Below, one piece after another: positions 47,501 through 59,379 of a stretch of 64,000 nt of DNA. Numbering within the stretch: the first letter of the stretch is position 1; every line of letters begins with the position of its first letter. Location: contig CM055098.1 of assembly GCA_029204225.1 (NCBI GenBank), forward strand, positions 1,549,106-1,613,105, written 5' to 3'. Under the pieces are notes generated by a model. It had not been told where the DNA came from. It saw nothing but the letters and a program-made list of their open reading frames with translations, and made no database searches. A program made the position numbers and the translations under genes. Source of the stretch: Diphasiastrum complanatum. Taxonomy: Eukaryota > Streptophyta > Lycopodiopsida > Lycopodiales > Lycopodiaceae.

Positions 47501-48724
47501 CTCTCTTACTCCATCCGCAATAACTTTGAACTTTTGGTTCACATCCTTCACAAAGCAACGATCATGGGCGAATTCTACTTTCAACTTTTGATCAGTAATG
47601 ACTCCAACAGAAAGTAGATTTTTCTTCAAACCTGGTACGTAAAGTACCTCCCTGATTATCCTGCTTTTGCCATCAGGTAGTTGGATTGAAACGGTGCCTA
47701 TCCCCTTGATCTTGCACACCTCGCCATTTGCTTGTGAAACGGACGTTCCATTATCTAGCACTTTCATGCTACTGAACCAATTCTTGTTACCTGTCATGTG
47801 TCTTGTGGCTCCCGAGTCAATATACCACGCCTGATCATCTTGATTAGATGACAATGCAGATATGAAGATGCTAGAGTCTTCAATCTCACCCTCATCGACA
47901 AGGTTACCTGCTTGTTTTGGTTTCCCCTTGCCTTGTTCCGCCAGGAATTTGCGACATTCACTCTTCCAATGGCCCTTTTTACCACAATGGAAGCACTTGC
48001 CTTTCTTCTTGGTTTGACTGGAAGATCCCTCATCCTCCTGAGACTTGGCAAATTTCTGCTTAGACTTCTTCTTGCCCTTGCCCTTGCCTTGTTTTTGGCA
48101 TGTCGCAAGTGCCTGATCGTCAGTATTTTGACGTCTAGCTTTCACCATTTCTCGTCGTTGCTCTTCCTACATCAAGATTCCTGTGAGCTCGTCAAAGGTT
48201 GGCAATCTTTCTCTTGATGCTATTCCGCTCACAAACATCTGATAGGGTTCTGCAATGCCGCACAATGCATTGTACACCAGCTCCACATCACGTATGCGCT
48301 CACCAATAGAATGCAGTTCATCTCTCATTGTCTTGATTCTGGTCATGTATGTCTGAATGTGCTCTCCTTGCTCCATGCGGGCACTATTCAAATTTGACTT
48401 CAGAAACATGATTCTTGACGGATTTGATGTCTCGAACTGCTCCTTTAGCACATCCCATGCATGTCTGGGTGTAACAGCATCACAAATGTGGGTAATGATG
48501 TGATCCTTCACTGACAAGTTAATGAAGGCCAAAGCTTTCCTCATCTTTTTGTCGAACACTTTGATATCTGCTTGATTTGGCGGCCTTCTCTCATCACCTG
48601 TGGCGACTTCCCACACGTCTTTCTCCATCAGTATGTTTTTCATTTTGAATTTCCACACTGCATAGTTGGAAATCCCGTCCAATTTGCTACTTTCACTCAA
48701 AATGGACTCTCCCATGTTTGCCAT
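44585..48724 (-). pseudogene. Ty1/copia gag-pol polyprotein, one frame with four in-frame stops
   Basis: A single minus-strand frame of 1380 codons runs from ATG 48724 to TGA 44585, broken by stops at 48167 (TAG), 46559 (TAA), 44834 (TAG) and 44675 (TAA). Domain order is typical of copia: gag ('LDGISNYAVWKFKMKNIL', UBN2 type), zinc knuckle (CFHCGKKGHWKSEC), protease (WYIDSGATRHMTG), GAG-pre-integrase (HKRLGH…CESC), integrase with its three acidic positions visible (HTDLCGP, RSDNGG, LNGVAERKN), RT (YVDDLVITG) and RNase H (DADWGGDYDDRRSTTGY, then TKHIEIQYHF past the third stop). There are no frameshifts, so inactivation is recent and by point changes only. Codons and domains are otherwise full length. 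Read-through is not known for plant copia stops, so the copy is judged inactive. Confidence 0.92.
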
Positions 48725-50037
48725 CGCAAAACTGCTTGAAACTTCTGCCTTAGGCTACGAACAGTATGCCGAGGCCAACAGTGATGTCAGAAGTTGAAAA
48801 TAATGACCTGCACTTTTTCCCTTACCAGGCCACTCGCCACTTTTCCGCCAATTTGAAAGCCAAATCGGCGTCGCCTTCCGAAATGCACTCAGTCGACAAC
48901 TCCCAACAACGTGCCCAGTGGAATGGTGAAATCACTTATGGCGTACCCCGAACACTTTCTCTGCTGCAATCACTCTATTTTGCTGTACTGTACTTGCAGG
49001 TACAGTCCGAGTGCCCTTCGTTTGGAGGTTATAGCCTTTCGTTTGGGTCAAAACGGGCAAAGGACCCAAAAATAGGGACTTTTCTAGTTTTTTAACTGTT
49101 TCTTCACCTTGAAGAAACTTCACTTTTCACTTGTGAAGGGACCCAACTCAACTTTCAGTATGAAAATTTTCAATGAAGTTGAAGGCCAGAATGCACTTCA
49201 CTTCTTCAGGGCCCTGTTCAAAGCCCATCCAATGGCTGAACCAAATCTTGTGGTCCAAGTTTCTCTCCCATCACAAGTTCTGGACCGTCGATGCATTTGA
49301 CACCTTATCCAAAGGTCCAAACTGCATCTAGGCATTGAATCGCGATCCTACAATCGCTATGGCCTTCCAGAGGCTACAACATCCATCGCGTTGGGCGCGC
49401 AAATAGCCCGCGACCTCCCTGTCTGCGGTCGTGCCTCCCCACACTCAACTTTTCTTGATCTAATTCGCATGTGGATCAATTTGAGCACGATCTGAGGCCT
49501 GGAGTAGGGTCCCCTACTAATTCCAAGGTTGTAGAGTGTTCACTCAAGAAATTCCATGGAGAAACGGTGATTTTAGCTCAACTTGACAAAGTGGCTTTTT
49601 TCACCTTTTTACCACAAATCTGCTAGGTTAACTATCTGGAGACAAATCTCTAACATAAACCTCATAATCTCTCCATGGCTGGTTGACAATGTGATTAGCT
49701 TCCTTCATGTCCTTACGGCATCCAAAACGGTGCATAAACAGCGAAGAAATCACCAGTTATGTATAAGAACTGTAACCCCAAGCCCGGTTTCAATTTTCAG
49801 CTGGCTTCAAAATTGTCAATTTTTCACGAAATTTTTTCCTGTCTGATGCTATGCACAGGCTAATAATCTCTCTGTTGAGCTTAACAAGCCTCTATAAACT
49901 AGAAACCGTGCACCAATGCTTCTCTTTCCATTTTCAACCCGTCGTAAACCCCGAACTCTCAGAAGACAGTTCTCCCGAAGCTCTCTTCAATGACAATGAT
50001 GTACTGTGTACACTCCCTGTACGGCTCTGATACCAAC
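48725..50037 (-). mobile_element. leader and primer-binding site of the minus-strand copia
   Basis: About 1.3 kb between the gag start and the LTR. The primer-binding site TGGTATCAGAGC lies at 50024-50035 (minus strand), two bases after the LTR end. The leader part at 49.45-49.9 kb has a diverged relative at 59.4-59.96 kb. No gene other than the element is supported, although part is GC-richer (about 49380-49440). Confidence 0.8.
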
Positions 50038-50136
50038 TTAGAATTTGCTTTGCACAGGAACACAGATCATGCTACACAGTAACACAGACAAAAAACACTC
50101 TCCACAGCAAGCTCACATAGCAACTATATTTCTCAG
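50038..50136 (-). mobile_element. truncated 5' LTR (last 99 bp)
   Basis: Ends AATTCTAA on the minus strand, adjacent to the primer site. Similarity to the 3' LTR stops abruptly after 'gcaactatatttctca' at 50136, so about 170 bp of the LTR is missing here. A 92-bp first part of the same LTR lies at 57086-57177 on the opposite strand. Confidence 0.85.
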
Positions 50137-50390
50137 AGCTTCGAGCATTGAAGGATACTCGAAGACGAAGGTCAAATATTCATAGATTGAAGGACACCCA
50201 AACCCGAAGATCAAATGTTTGTGGACCCAAAGAGGCTCAATGGCGAAGCCAAAGGCCGAAGAACACACGAAGGCGAAGAAGACTCGAAGACCGAGAGGTG
50301 GCGGATCTTCACGCTCCAAGTACAAAGGAAATCAAGAAAGTACCAGGGGGTGTACTCCTCTACGGATGATGCTGAAGGCAATCTGAATAC
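50137..50390. repeat. short degenerate repeats rich in GAAG and TCGAAG
   Basis: 'ctcgaagacgaaggtcaaat' and 'cccgaagatcaaatgtttg' units repeat about 60 bp apart. The sequence lies between the broken LTR and the next element. Confidence 0.45.
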
Positions 50391-51316
50391 TGTTGGAACA
50401 TGCTTAATCAGTTGTTCTTGTAATCTTAGATTAGATTAAACCCTTTCTCTCTCCATCTATATAATCAGATTGAAGATGAAAAAATCGGTTGAACATCAAA
50501 TTTGGTTAAACGCCAATGTGAGCTAGGCACAAAATTGCTAGCCGATGTCCAAGGTGTCTGCTAGTATGCATGACAATTTGATATTACTCGTGAGAGACAT
50601 AGTTTCTCTCACGCCGATGTGTTGTGTGGGTTTGTCACAACAGGGCTCTTACAAAAGGATCATTGATAATATAATAGCTTGAATGCACATGTTGAATGAT
50701 CTTGAATGCCTTGATTTCTGATTGTTGTCTGTTCGTAATTAGCTATTTATTCTTCATTCAGCACACTGGTTCATCTTGTTGAATGCTTAAACAATTAAAC
50801 GTAGGTCAGCAATGTCTGTCTACACTCTGGAGGATTGTAGATCTAATCTAGCAGGCAATAGTTGACAGATAGAATCGAATTCCATCTGAGTTTCAAGCCG
50901 ACATGCTAGGTGGATTTGTCACACAATGCTCTAGAAAAGATCATTGATAATACAATAGTTGTTATGCACATGTTTATCTTTATCTTGAACGATATCGAAT
51001 GTCTTGATGTCTGATCGTTGTCTATATATGTTCAGCTATTTATCTTTTTTCCGCACCCTGGCTCATTCTTGTTGAATGCTTAAACAAATTTGATATGTAG
51101 GTCAGCAGTGTCTGTCTACACTCTAGAAAATTGTAGATATGATCTAGTAGGCAGTAGTCCCCAGCTAAAATCGAACTCTATTGGGGTATAGCGAATCTGA
51201 TTGTTTCATGCTGAGATACATATAAATTGCATCAGAGCAAAAAAGATTTGAAGAGTGCGAACACGAACGAGAATCCGTTTTAGTTATGTTTTGTGTATCC
51301 ATTCACTCGATCCGAG
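50391..51316 (+). mobile_element. probable 5' LTR of decayed copia element 2
   Basis: Begins TGTTGGAACATG and ends before a mutated primer site ('ttataatcagagc', 51319-51332). It includes a tandem duplication of about 292 bp: 'gatcattgataatacaatag', 'gttgaatgcttaaacaa' and 'gtctgtctacactct' recur at about 50629-50885 and 50921-51180. The left border is inferred. Confidence 0.5.
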
Positions 51317-51494
51317 TAGTTATAATCAGAGCTCTAATACTTGATATCTTTTGCGATATCAAAACTTTTTCACAATATCATGTTCTTCAATTTGTGGTAT
51401 CAAATTTCAGTATCAAATAGTTAATTTCCAATTGTAGCGTAGCGCACGACATCATTCTTAACGTCATCAATTTATTGACAGACTAAAGTTCCAA

Positions 51495-54450
51495 ATGGAT
51501 TCTCAAAGTAAAGTCGGTCTCATCGTAGACAAGCTAAATTAGTACTTGTGAAGATTTAAGATGAAGACATTGCTAATCGCCAACGAGATGTGGGATGTTG
51601 TCACAGGTATCGAAGTAAAACTTGAAGATGACACAACCGACTCAAAGCGAAAGTCGAAGGATGGTAAAGCTTTTGCACTTATTATTCTCAATATATCAAA
51701 CACTCAGATTGGCCACATATCTGAATCTCAAACTTTGAAAGAAATATGGGACATCCTGAGCTCACTATGTGATGTGAGGGAAGTAACTTCCAAGTTACAT
51801 CTACGAAGAAAATTTTTCACTCTCAAGATGTCAAATGGTGATTCACTTCAAAATCACGATAACTAGTTTAAGAATCTCTTGCAATAGATGGCCACTGTCG
51901 GATCGATCATAGACGATCAAGATGCATTATGACATCGCTTTCAAGCTCTCTACATACAAGAACTGGGTGATGATCATATCGACACACTCAGATTTAACTC
52001 TTAATAGAGTTATCACTATGTTTCTGCAAGAAGATAATCGAAGAAGTCAACACTTCGTCGACTTCATCATCTCATGCTTTATATGTCAACAAAGGCTCAA
52101 AACGATAGAAGCATAAAAGCTCTAAGCAATTGACATCAAATTAGAAACCGACGCAAAGTCAAGAACAATTATCAAATCCATAGTCGAAGAAGAACATGTT
52201 TTTTAAGTATTGCAAATGCACTAATCATGAGATCCAAGATTGCATGGTGCTCAAATCGAAGAATGCTAGTAAGCAACCAAATCAACAAGCGAATGTAGTC
52301 ATAGCATCTCCCGATCTCGACATGGACGAAGGAGCATTTACGATCAAAGACCAAAAGGCATTATTGGATAATTTTTTGTTTCTGGATCCTGGAGCTACTC
52401 AACACATGACCAGTCATAAGCATTTTCGCTCCTATATGTCTTACAGTACAAAGAAATACGTTCATCTTGGTGACTATAGCACTTACACTATTGAAGGTTG
52501 TAAAATCGAAATTCCAGCATGATCAATTCAAACTACTATCAAATGTTTGTATGTACCTAAACCAAATCTATTATCAATAAGTAGAATCATTGATTTGGGT
52601 CATAGGGTAGAGTTCGAGTCTGATTACTGCCGAATTATCGATAGGATAAATAAGGTCATTGCACTCGGCAAGAGGCATGGATACTTATATAGACTGGCAC
52701 ATTGCTATTCTGATACTAGTCAAGTCTTGAAAACCTCTGTTCTTGTCAATAAAGCATTACTATGGCGTCATTGATTAGGACACTTGAATCATAAATCTGT
52801 TTTATATATGTGTAAACAATCCCTAGCACTTGATCTTGACTATCCAGTCGATAAAGTCAACCTCCTTGTCTGTCATAGCTGCATCCCTGGAAAGCATACT
52901 AGGTTTCCCTTTAGATCGAGTCATAGGCATGCAACAAAAGATTTGTTAGACGTTGTTCATTTAGATATATGTGGTTAATGCAAACTCCGTCGTTTCTTGA
53001 TGCAAAGTATTTCATTACCTTCATTGACGAATATTCGAGAAGAATAGTTGTTTATTTCATTAATCATAAATAAGAGGCTTTCAAAATATTTCGACAATTC
53101 AATGAGCATGCAAAAAATCAAACTAGTAAAAGAATTAAAGCACTAAGGCCCGATAATGGGGGAGAATACATCTCTACTGAATTCAAGGAGTATTGCCTTA
53201 GCAACGACATTGAGCAACAATACATTACCTCCTATTTGCCTCATTCGAATGGTCTTGCTAAGAGAAATAACAGAACCTTAGTCGAATCGGCAAAGTGCAT
53301 GGTAGCACTGCGACACTTCCGAAGTCCTTATGGGCTGAAGCTATTTCCATTGCAACCTATATTCAGAATAGATGTCGACTAAAGGTCTCTCAGACAAAAC
53401 ACCATATGAAGTTTGGACAGGCTCCAAACCTTTTTTATTGAACTTACGAGTTTTTAATGTATCGCTTATGCACAAATTTCGCATGTTCTCAGGAAGAAGC
53501 TCTACTTCCAGAGTATCAAGCCTATTTTCATCGGCTACACTACTTCAAATAAAGCTTATAAGTTGTATGATCATGTCGAGTCGAAGATATTCACTAGCCG
53601 AAATATCGTATTCATCGAACATCAGTTCAGTGACCTCAAAGGTAAAGGTTAAGCTCATAGAGCCGAACAATCGGACTCTCTCGAATTATCGAACTTTCAA
53701 GTCCCAAAGTCGACTATTCATATTGAAGGTCCTAGCTCGTCTACTCTTGACGAACAACTTATCAATAGCGAATTCGAAGATGATGATGTTGCAGTCTAGC
53801 AACTACAGCATGATAAAAGTAATCAACTTCGCTCATTACCTAGAAGATCGACAAGAGAAAGCAGACCACCTATCAGGTATATCAACAAGTCTGCAACTTA
53901 CCTTGTTCAAGAGCCGACGACTGTCGAAGAGACACTCAGTCAACCCGATTCTGATCCCTGGAAATAAGCTATGAATGAATAGTATTCATCTCTTATCAAG
54001 AACTAGACTTGCACTATTGTCAAATTACATGCCAGCAAAAATGTAGTTGATTGCCAATGATTATTCAAAATCAAGTACCAGGCAGATGGAAGTATCGATT
54101 GAAGAAAGGCTCAACTTGTCTCCAGAGGATTTTCTTAGGTACACAACATTGACTACACTGAGTCATTCCAGTAGTTAAACATTTTTTAATTAGACTTCTA
54201 TTGTGATTTGCTGCTACAGCAAATTTGGATATACATCAAATGGATGTACATACAACATATCTTACTGGAGTTATCGAAGAGGACATTTACATGGTGCAAC
54301 CCGAAGGTTACAATATCGAAGGTAAACATAATCATGTGTGTAAACTCCATAAGCACTTTATGGCTTGAAGCAATCTGCTCGAGCATGGTTTCAAATGATC
54401 AATAACTTTCCTTATGACTCGAATCCATAGGCATGCACGAATTTACTGAG
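51495..54450 (+). pseudogene. decayed Ty1/copia gag-pol (element 2)
   Basis: Fragments in order: gag from ATG 51495 (stops soon after, then open at 51561-51866, 'MKTLLIANEMWDVVTG'); a knuckle remnant and protease with FLDPGATQHMT (the usual DSGA Ser is Pro) at 52196-52522; GAG-pre-integrase with CHSC…GK (52547-52978); integrase remnant around 53130-53300 (RPDNGGEY, LPHSNGLAKRN); post-integrase and RT remnants to about 54450 with many stops and frameshifts. Same family as the remnant at 4.34-5.79 kb. Not functional. Confidence 0.8.
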
Positions 54451-54821
54451 TTACAGATTTATATTTTATGTGCGGAAGCGTAAAGCGTCTAGGAATGGTG
54501 ATTAGAACAACGAATTCGATTTATGCTATCAGTCACACAAATGGTTTAATCTACGAAGAATTTATCTGCAAGCATGAATCTATTTGAACATGAATAAAAT
54601 AAGCATTCAATCAAAACATACACGACTCGAATTATTTAGCAAATATTGTATAGTCGAGAATGATAATAGTCTGAATGCAGATAGAGTCGCATTTTTTCTA
54701 AGACAATACTTTGTAGTAACAGAGATAAAGAACATAGCAATTGCACTCTGGATGTTCAATCACTGATTGCGTACATCGACAATTCAACGACTGTAGAGTT
54801 CAACGATTCTAACCATTAACC

Positions 54822-54942
54822 TTACAATCGATAAGTTGATGGGTATTTGTACAGATGGCTAGCTAATTAAAAGAATGGTAACCTAACAACTGATAAGTTG
54901 ACGAGTATTTGTACAAATGGCTAGCTAATTAAAAGAATGGTT
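54822..54942. repeat. 66-bp tandem duplication
   Basis: 'gataagttga(t/c)g(g/a)gtatttgtaca' and 'atggctagctaattaaaaga' occur twice in direct order. It lies in a non-coding, TCGA-containing stretch after the RT remnant. Confidence 0.8.
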
Positions 54943-55228
54943 GATCTATACATTGCAAATTAAATTAAGGCACTGCTTGTTGTTGTCAGTCGCTTTTGGA
55001 CAGTATTTGAGTCCATTGGAGATCTTGTCCGATCGTGGCGATGGTACGGTTGAGCCGCCTTTTGATTAACTCGAATTGAGATTGATAGATGACTAGCTTG
55101 TGAGCTCGAAAGTTGAATAGAAAGACTTTCGACGTGGCAGAATGGTTGAGTGGTCGAAAGTCAAAGTCATCGAAATGTTCGACATGGCTAATGCCGAATA
55201 GTTTTGAGGTGGCTGAACAGTTTTGAGT

Positions 55229-55842
55229 TGTTAGGACTCTGTCACAAATTTCTTTGTATTTCTATAGACTATTAGGAAACAAGTGTAATTCTACAGAGTG
55301 TGCAACTGTATAGGTATTTACAACAATCAGTGAATGGATCTAGATTAGAAGAAAAATAGGTATGGAGAGGATAGGAATCCAACAATATTGCTATTTGTGC
55401 TTACTGCTTATCAGCGGAAGTACATCAGACAAAGTTTTAGCTACTCAGAGATAGTTTAGAGTACACGATTTCTATTTGCAATTGTCTTGTGCTCATCATC
55501 ATCTGATTTGCACATGTTACATGCTGAATCAATCTAGTCCTTTTATTGCATTCAATATCATGTTAGAATGTATGCTTCTCTGTGATTATTTGTAACTGAT
55601 AAGCTCTTATTGTTTTGTCTGATAATTCAATACTTCATTGTTTGGCTACAAAATCACTTTAGTACTAGTGATTTCAAAGTTGATTGCTAAAAGATTGAAC
55701 CGACTTCTGTCATGATGCTTTGTTCAATATTGATAGGCGTAGTCACGTATTAGGAAAGAAGGCTAATTTTCACTGTGCTCGATAGGTCACACATAGTCTT
55801 TGACTTGTCGAACTAACTCACTTCACCTCCCTCTTTCCAACA
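55229..55842 (+). mobile_element. candidate LTR, TGTTAG…CCAACA
   Basis: 614 bp with copia-like termini directly before the GA tract at P6. It could be the 3' LTR of element 2, but I see no clear similarity to 50391-51316 and no target duplication, so the assignment is weak. Confidence 0.3.
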
Positions 55843-55850
55843 AGAGAGAG

Positions 55851-57085
55851 TAACAAGATTTCACATAGTCCATCTTGACAAGTCAAGACCAAAACCTTTG
55901 AACCCTTCAATTTATAACATAACAGGTTAAAATATAGTTGTATAAAGTCTTACAATACAGAGTACCAAAAAGCGAAGCAAATTTTAGGACACTCAGATGT
56001 CACCTGCCCACAACAAAACTGCACAAGTTAGTTACGTGAGGAAGACATGTGTCATAGCTGAGAGCATCAATTGTTATCCATGTCCGAAACAAGATTCACT
56101 ACTTTATCAGCTTGATTGCAGTTATAAATAATACGTCCAATCGTCCCTATCATGCATTTCATAATTAGCAATACATTCTGCCCTTTAACGAAACCGTATC
56201 AGAGCAGATGCCATATTGATCAATATAATAGCAAAAAGAATGTATTAAATTCACATAAAAAAAAATTCACACGTAAGAAGCTATTTTGAAATACACAAAT
56301 AAAAGGATATATGATTTTGGCCAAGTGCTAGGTCCTAGTGCAGATCCGTACCATACTAGCCCCAAGAACATCCCATGCAAAACATTTGGGAGTCCAAGCA
56401 CCTTATGGCTTGGAAAAATTCATGTCATCCAAGCGCGTCAAAATCAAACTCTACAAACATCCCTAGCTTACTCATACAGGTTGTCTTTAAGCTCTCTTTT
56501 TTTTTTTTTTTTTCTGAAAACTTATTGAACCTTGAAATGGTAGAGAAGATCAATCTTTATAAGATCCGAAGCATGGAATGTAAGCATTTAGAAGGATTAT
56601 AACTTCAAAAAGCATTCTGTTTACGTAACCCATGGAGTTCCATATATATTCAAAGCAATGAGTATAAGCGCTTTTTTAGGAATATAGTAGTGTTTGGTGA
56701 GACTATCTTCCATCGTAGCTTTATAAAGCTGCAACGCTAAATGCGAGGTGAAGTGATTTCTTGTGAGCTACCCATCTCCTGTTGTGCAAGCAAACCCCTG
56801 CTTACGTACTATCGATTCCACGAAAGTAATTGATTAATGGTAGTGGTTTCTTTACAAAGTATCCTAATCTTGTAACAGAGTTATCAACAATCACATGCGA
56901 CTCATTTCTACTAGCGAGTGTTCGTATATCAAAGTATCATAAATTTATTGCTTCAACAATTCAAACTTCGAGAAACCATGTAGTATTATAAGTTCTTATT
57001 GCATACAGGCAAAAAATACCAATGAAACATCATATAATATCTCGTAGTTACGTCCAAATATTATCGTTTGCATAACAAGTATCAG
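55851..57085 (-). mobile_element. P6: Penelope-like 3' fragment, minus strand
   Basis: Starts next to a short (AG)4 (55843-55850) with the canonical 3' end (…gacttgtcaagatggactatgtga… on the minus strand), then 'gaagacatgtgtcatagctga', 'ccgtatcagagcagatgcca' and a box hairpin 'ctagtgcagatccgtacc'/'atactag' at 56331-56361. Similarity fades after about 56.4 kb; a T18 run lies near 56498. No ORF is supported. Confidence 0.6.
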
Positions 57086-57177
57086 TTAGAATTAAAGTAG
57101 AATCATTGTGTTACTGTATTGTGGGTCCTATTAGTGGATAAGGATCAGTTGGCCTCGCCACGAGGCAAGTCGACCCC
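57086..57177 (+). mobile_element. copia LTR fragment (first 92 bp), opposite orientation
   Basis: Starts TTAGAATTAAAG and matches the first 92 bp of the 3' LTR at 44528-44437 closely (for example 'ggataaggatcagttggcct'), ending at 'aagtcgac'. It is on the plus strand, whereas the copia element is on the minus strand. Confidence 0.8.
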
Positions 57178-59359
57178 TGCCATCTACCATTTCGTAACCA
57201 GTTTAACACTCTGATAGTGGTGACTTAAATGATGTCTATAGGAAAGGTGGTTCATTAAAATTATCTTAGACAACATGGATATGCGTAAGATAAAAGGTTC
57301 TTACAAAATGATTAGAATGACACAGATCTGCCCTAATACATGGTAAAAACCATGAACACCACACTGATAATGTATAACCTATCTTGAACAATATCATAAA
57401 TACCACGGGCTAAATATGTAGTTTTGATAAATGCAAATTTATTCAAAATAACACTATTCAATCATGGCTATCGTAAAATAATACCCATTCAGTTGTCATA
57501 TCAGAGCATGGTGAGATACGACTGGAAAGCATGGATATGCTCACGAGTATGGACATTAGTGTGTGACTGGTTTTTCGAAAGTTGTCACATGGATTAGAAT
57601 GACATGGATTTGCCCTAATATCAGCACACGTGTTCACACCATATCTTTTAGTGAGATACAATATATACAGTGAAAACTATTCATACTTATACACAAAACA
57701 AAATGAACTGATATGGACCAATGCCCATAAACTGATCAACATGGCACATGCCTGTTGGAGTTTAATCTTACTCCTACTCATCCTAACTGCCCTCCTTCCT
57801 TTTCACGTAAATCACTCTCTCAAGTATCTTGCAGAAAATGAACTATTTTTCAACAGTCTACATTCTTGCACTGATTGTCGCTACAGTCTACATTTTTACT
57901 CAGGAATTTCCACAAACGTCGCCCTTGTCACCTTCGGGCCATCCTGAGCAACTAAGTGTTTTGCGACACTTGTGTTAACTAAGTTTTTAGGCCATTTCAG
58001 ACACTTCCAGAAATGTGACACTGCTTTGCATAAAATGCAAAAAATACAAAAAAGATGACACTCTGCATAAATACACAGGATTCCAAGTACAGATTGTCTA
58101 CGCCTTCAAGCTCCAATAATAGCTATTCTAATTAGTTAGTTAATCAGCTGTTAAGCGATCTTGTAAATGCCAAGATAGAATAATGCAAGGTCTTCCAGTT
58201 GCTATATAAGTAAATGAGCGATTGAAGAGAGATAGAGATTCAAAAAGGTTGATTCGTCAGATGATACATGAGATATATGGAGATCTACGACCAAAGTTGG
58301 TCTTTCAGTAGCTGACTCCTCATAGTTAGTGATTATAGAGAGAGAGAGAGTAAATATTCAGAGCTTCTGTTGGTAGGATCACGCGCTTATCAACGCTATT
58401 GTTTTGTGGTCTGATTGTTGTTTTTACAACACTAATATACAGATTGGCTATTGTTCCATGTTCTTACATTCTTGTTAAATGTTAAGTAACTCTCACTCTT
58501 CTTCCGCAATGTCACAAACAAGGAAATGTATGGCTGTCCTTGACGCCTAGTTGTAATTACATTCCTTTATATTAGAATATCAGGATCAGTGAATTGCATG
58601 GCTGTCTTAGACGCCTAATAGTTTTCGCAATTTGTCTAAGACACCTACACTGATACTCTCATCAGAAGCAACTCTTTAATATCCGTCCTCCAAGTAATCC
58701 AAGATCCTATAGGAATTTATTTTATCAGTTGGCATCAACATCCAAGCCAACAATGCCCTGATACGGTAATGCCAGGATTTGGCCTATCGCTAAAAAACAT
58801 TATGTCGTTTGGGAAGACTGGACTATTATTAAAATGCTATTTATGTTGTTAAGTGGTATAGCTTCTTTTGGACATGGATAACAACCAACGCTCAGCTAGG
58901 ACAAATGGTTCTCTCTATGCCTAATGCATGTTAGTTAAGGTGAATATTCTCGTGGAAGAAAGACTCTTTGCTTCTTGTATTGAAGGTCGATACAATATTC
59001 GAGCTTATTCTTCATTGGTGCATAATCTTCCTTTACTTCAATCAAGGTCAGAGATTGAAGAGCGTGGTGAGGTCAAACCAGAGATAAACAACAGAAGCAT
59101 GCTAATAAGAACATCCATTGCAGGAAGCAAATGCTAACCAAAAATGATGAAAGAATTATTGAACTTCCCCACTATACTAACTCGTGCGGTTTTGTGTTGT
59201 GGGATGGTGGCTGGACATTTTGAAAGTGGTTATGCTTTATGGTGCTTTACAGTACCGTATTTTACTTTTCAGCTTTACTTTACCTTTGTTGGATTATGAA
59301 TAAAGGCTTCAAAGGGTTTAGTCTTGCTTTGTCAAGAGGAACTATGTGAAATTTTGTAA
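57178..59359 (+). mobile_element. P7: Penelope-like 3' region, plus strand, split by a solo LTR
   Basis: 57178-57752 and 58753-59359 together match the reverse complement of the P1/P3 3' UTR, with boxes at 57268 (TCTTA…TAAGA stem), 57310 and 57594 (ATTAG…CTAAT stems) and 57519. The 3' end has 'ggttatgctttatggtgctt', 'ggattatgaataaagg', 'ctttgtcaagaggaact' and then (CT)6 at 59360-59371. 5'-truncated; no RT sequence. Confidence 0.7.
57753..58752. mobile_element. 1000-bp solo LTR with ATGCC target duplication
   Basis: Starts TGTTGG and ends CCAACA (perfect inverted ends), flanked by ATGCC at 57748-57752 and 58753-58757. Removing it and one ATGCC restores continuity with the Penelope-like 3' UTR of P1 ('catggcac…ccctgatacgg'). 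A TATA-like 'ctatataag' lies near 58202 on the plus strand. The 5-bp duplication and ends fit a copia LTR left by intra-element recombination. Confidence 0.85.
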
Positions 59360-59379
59360 CTCTCTCTCTCTGCTAACCG

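Noticed and set aside
55229-55842. Firm assignment as the 3' LTR of copia element 2
   Set aside because: Termini fit, but it lacks visible similarity to the proposed 5' LTR and a target duplication; kept only as a low-confidence candidate.
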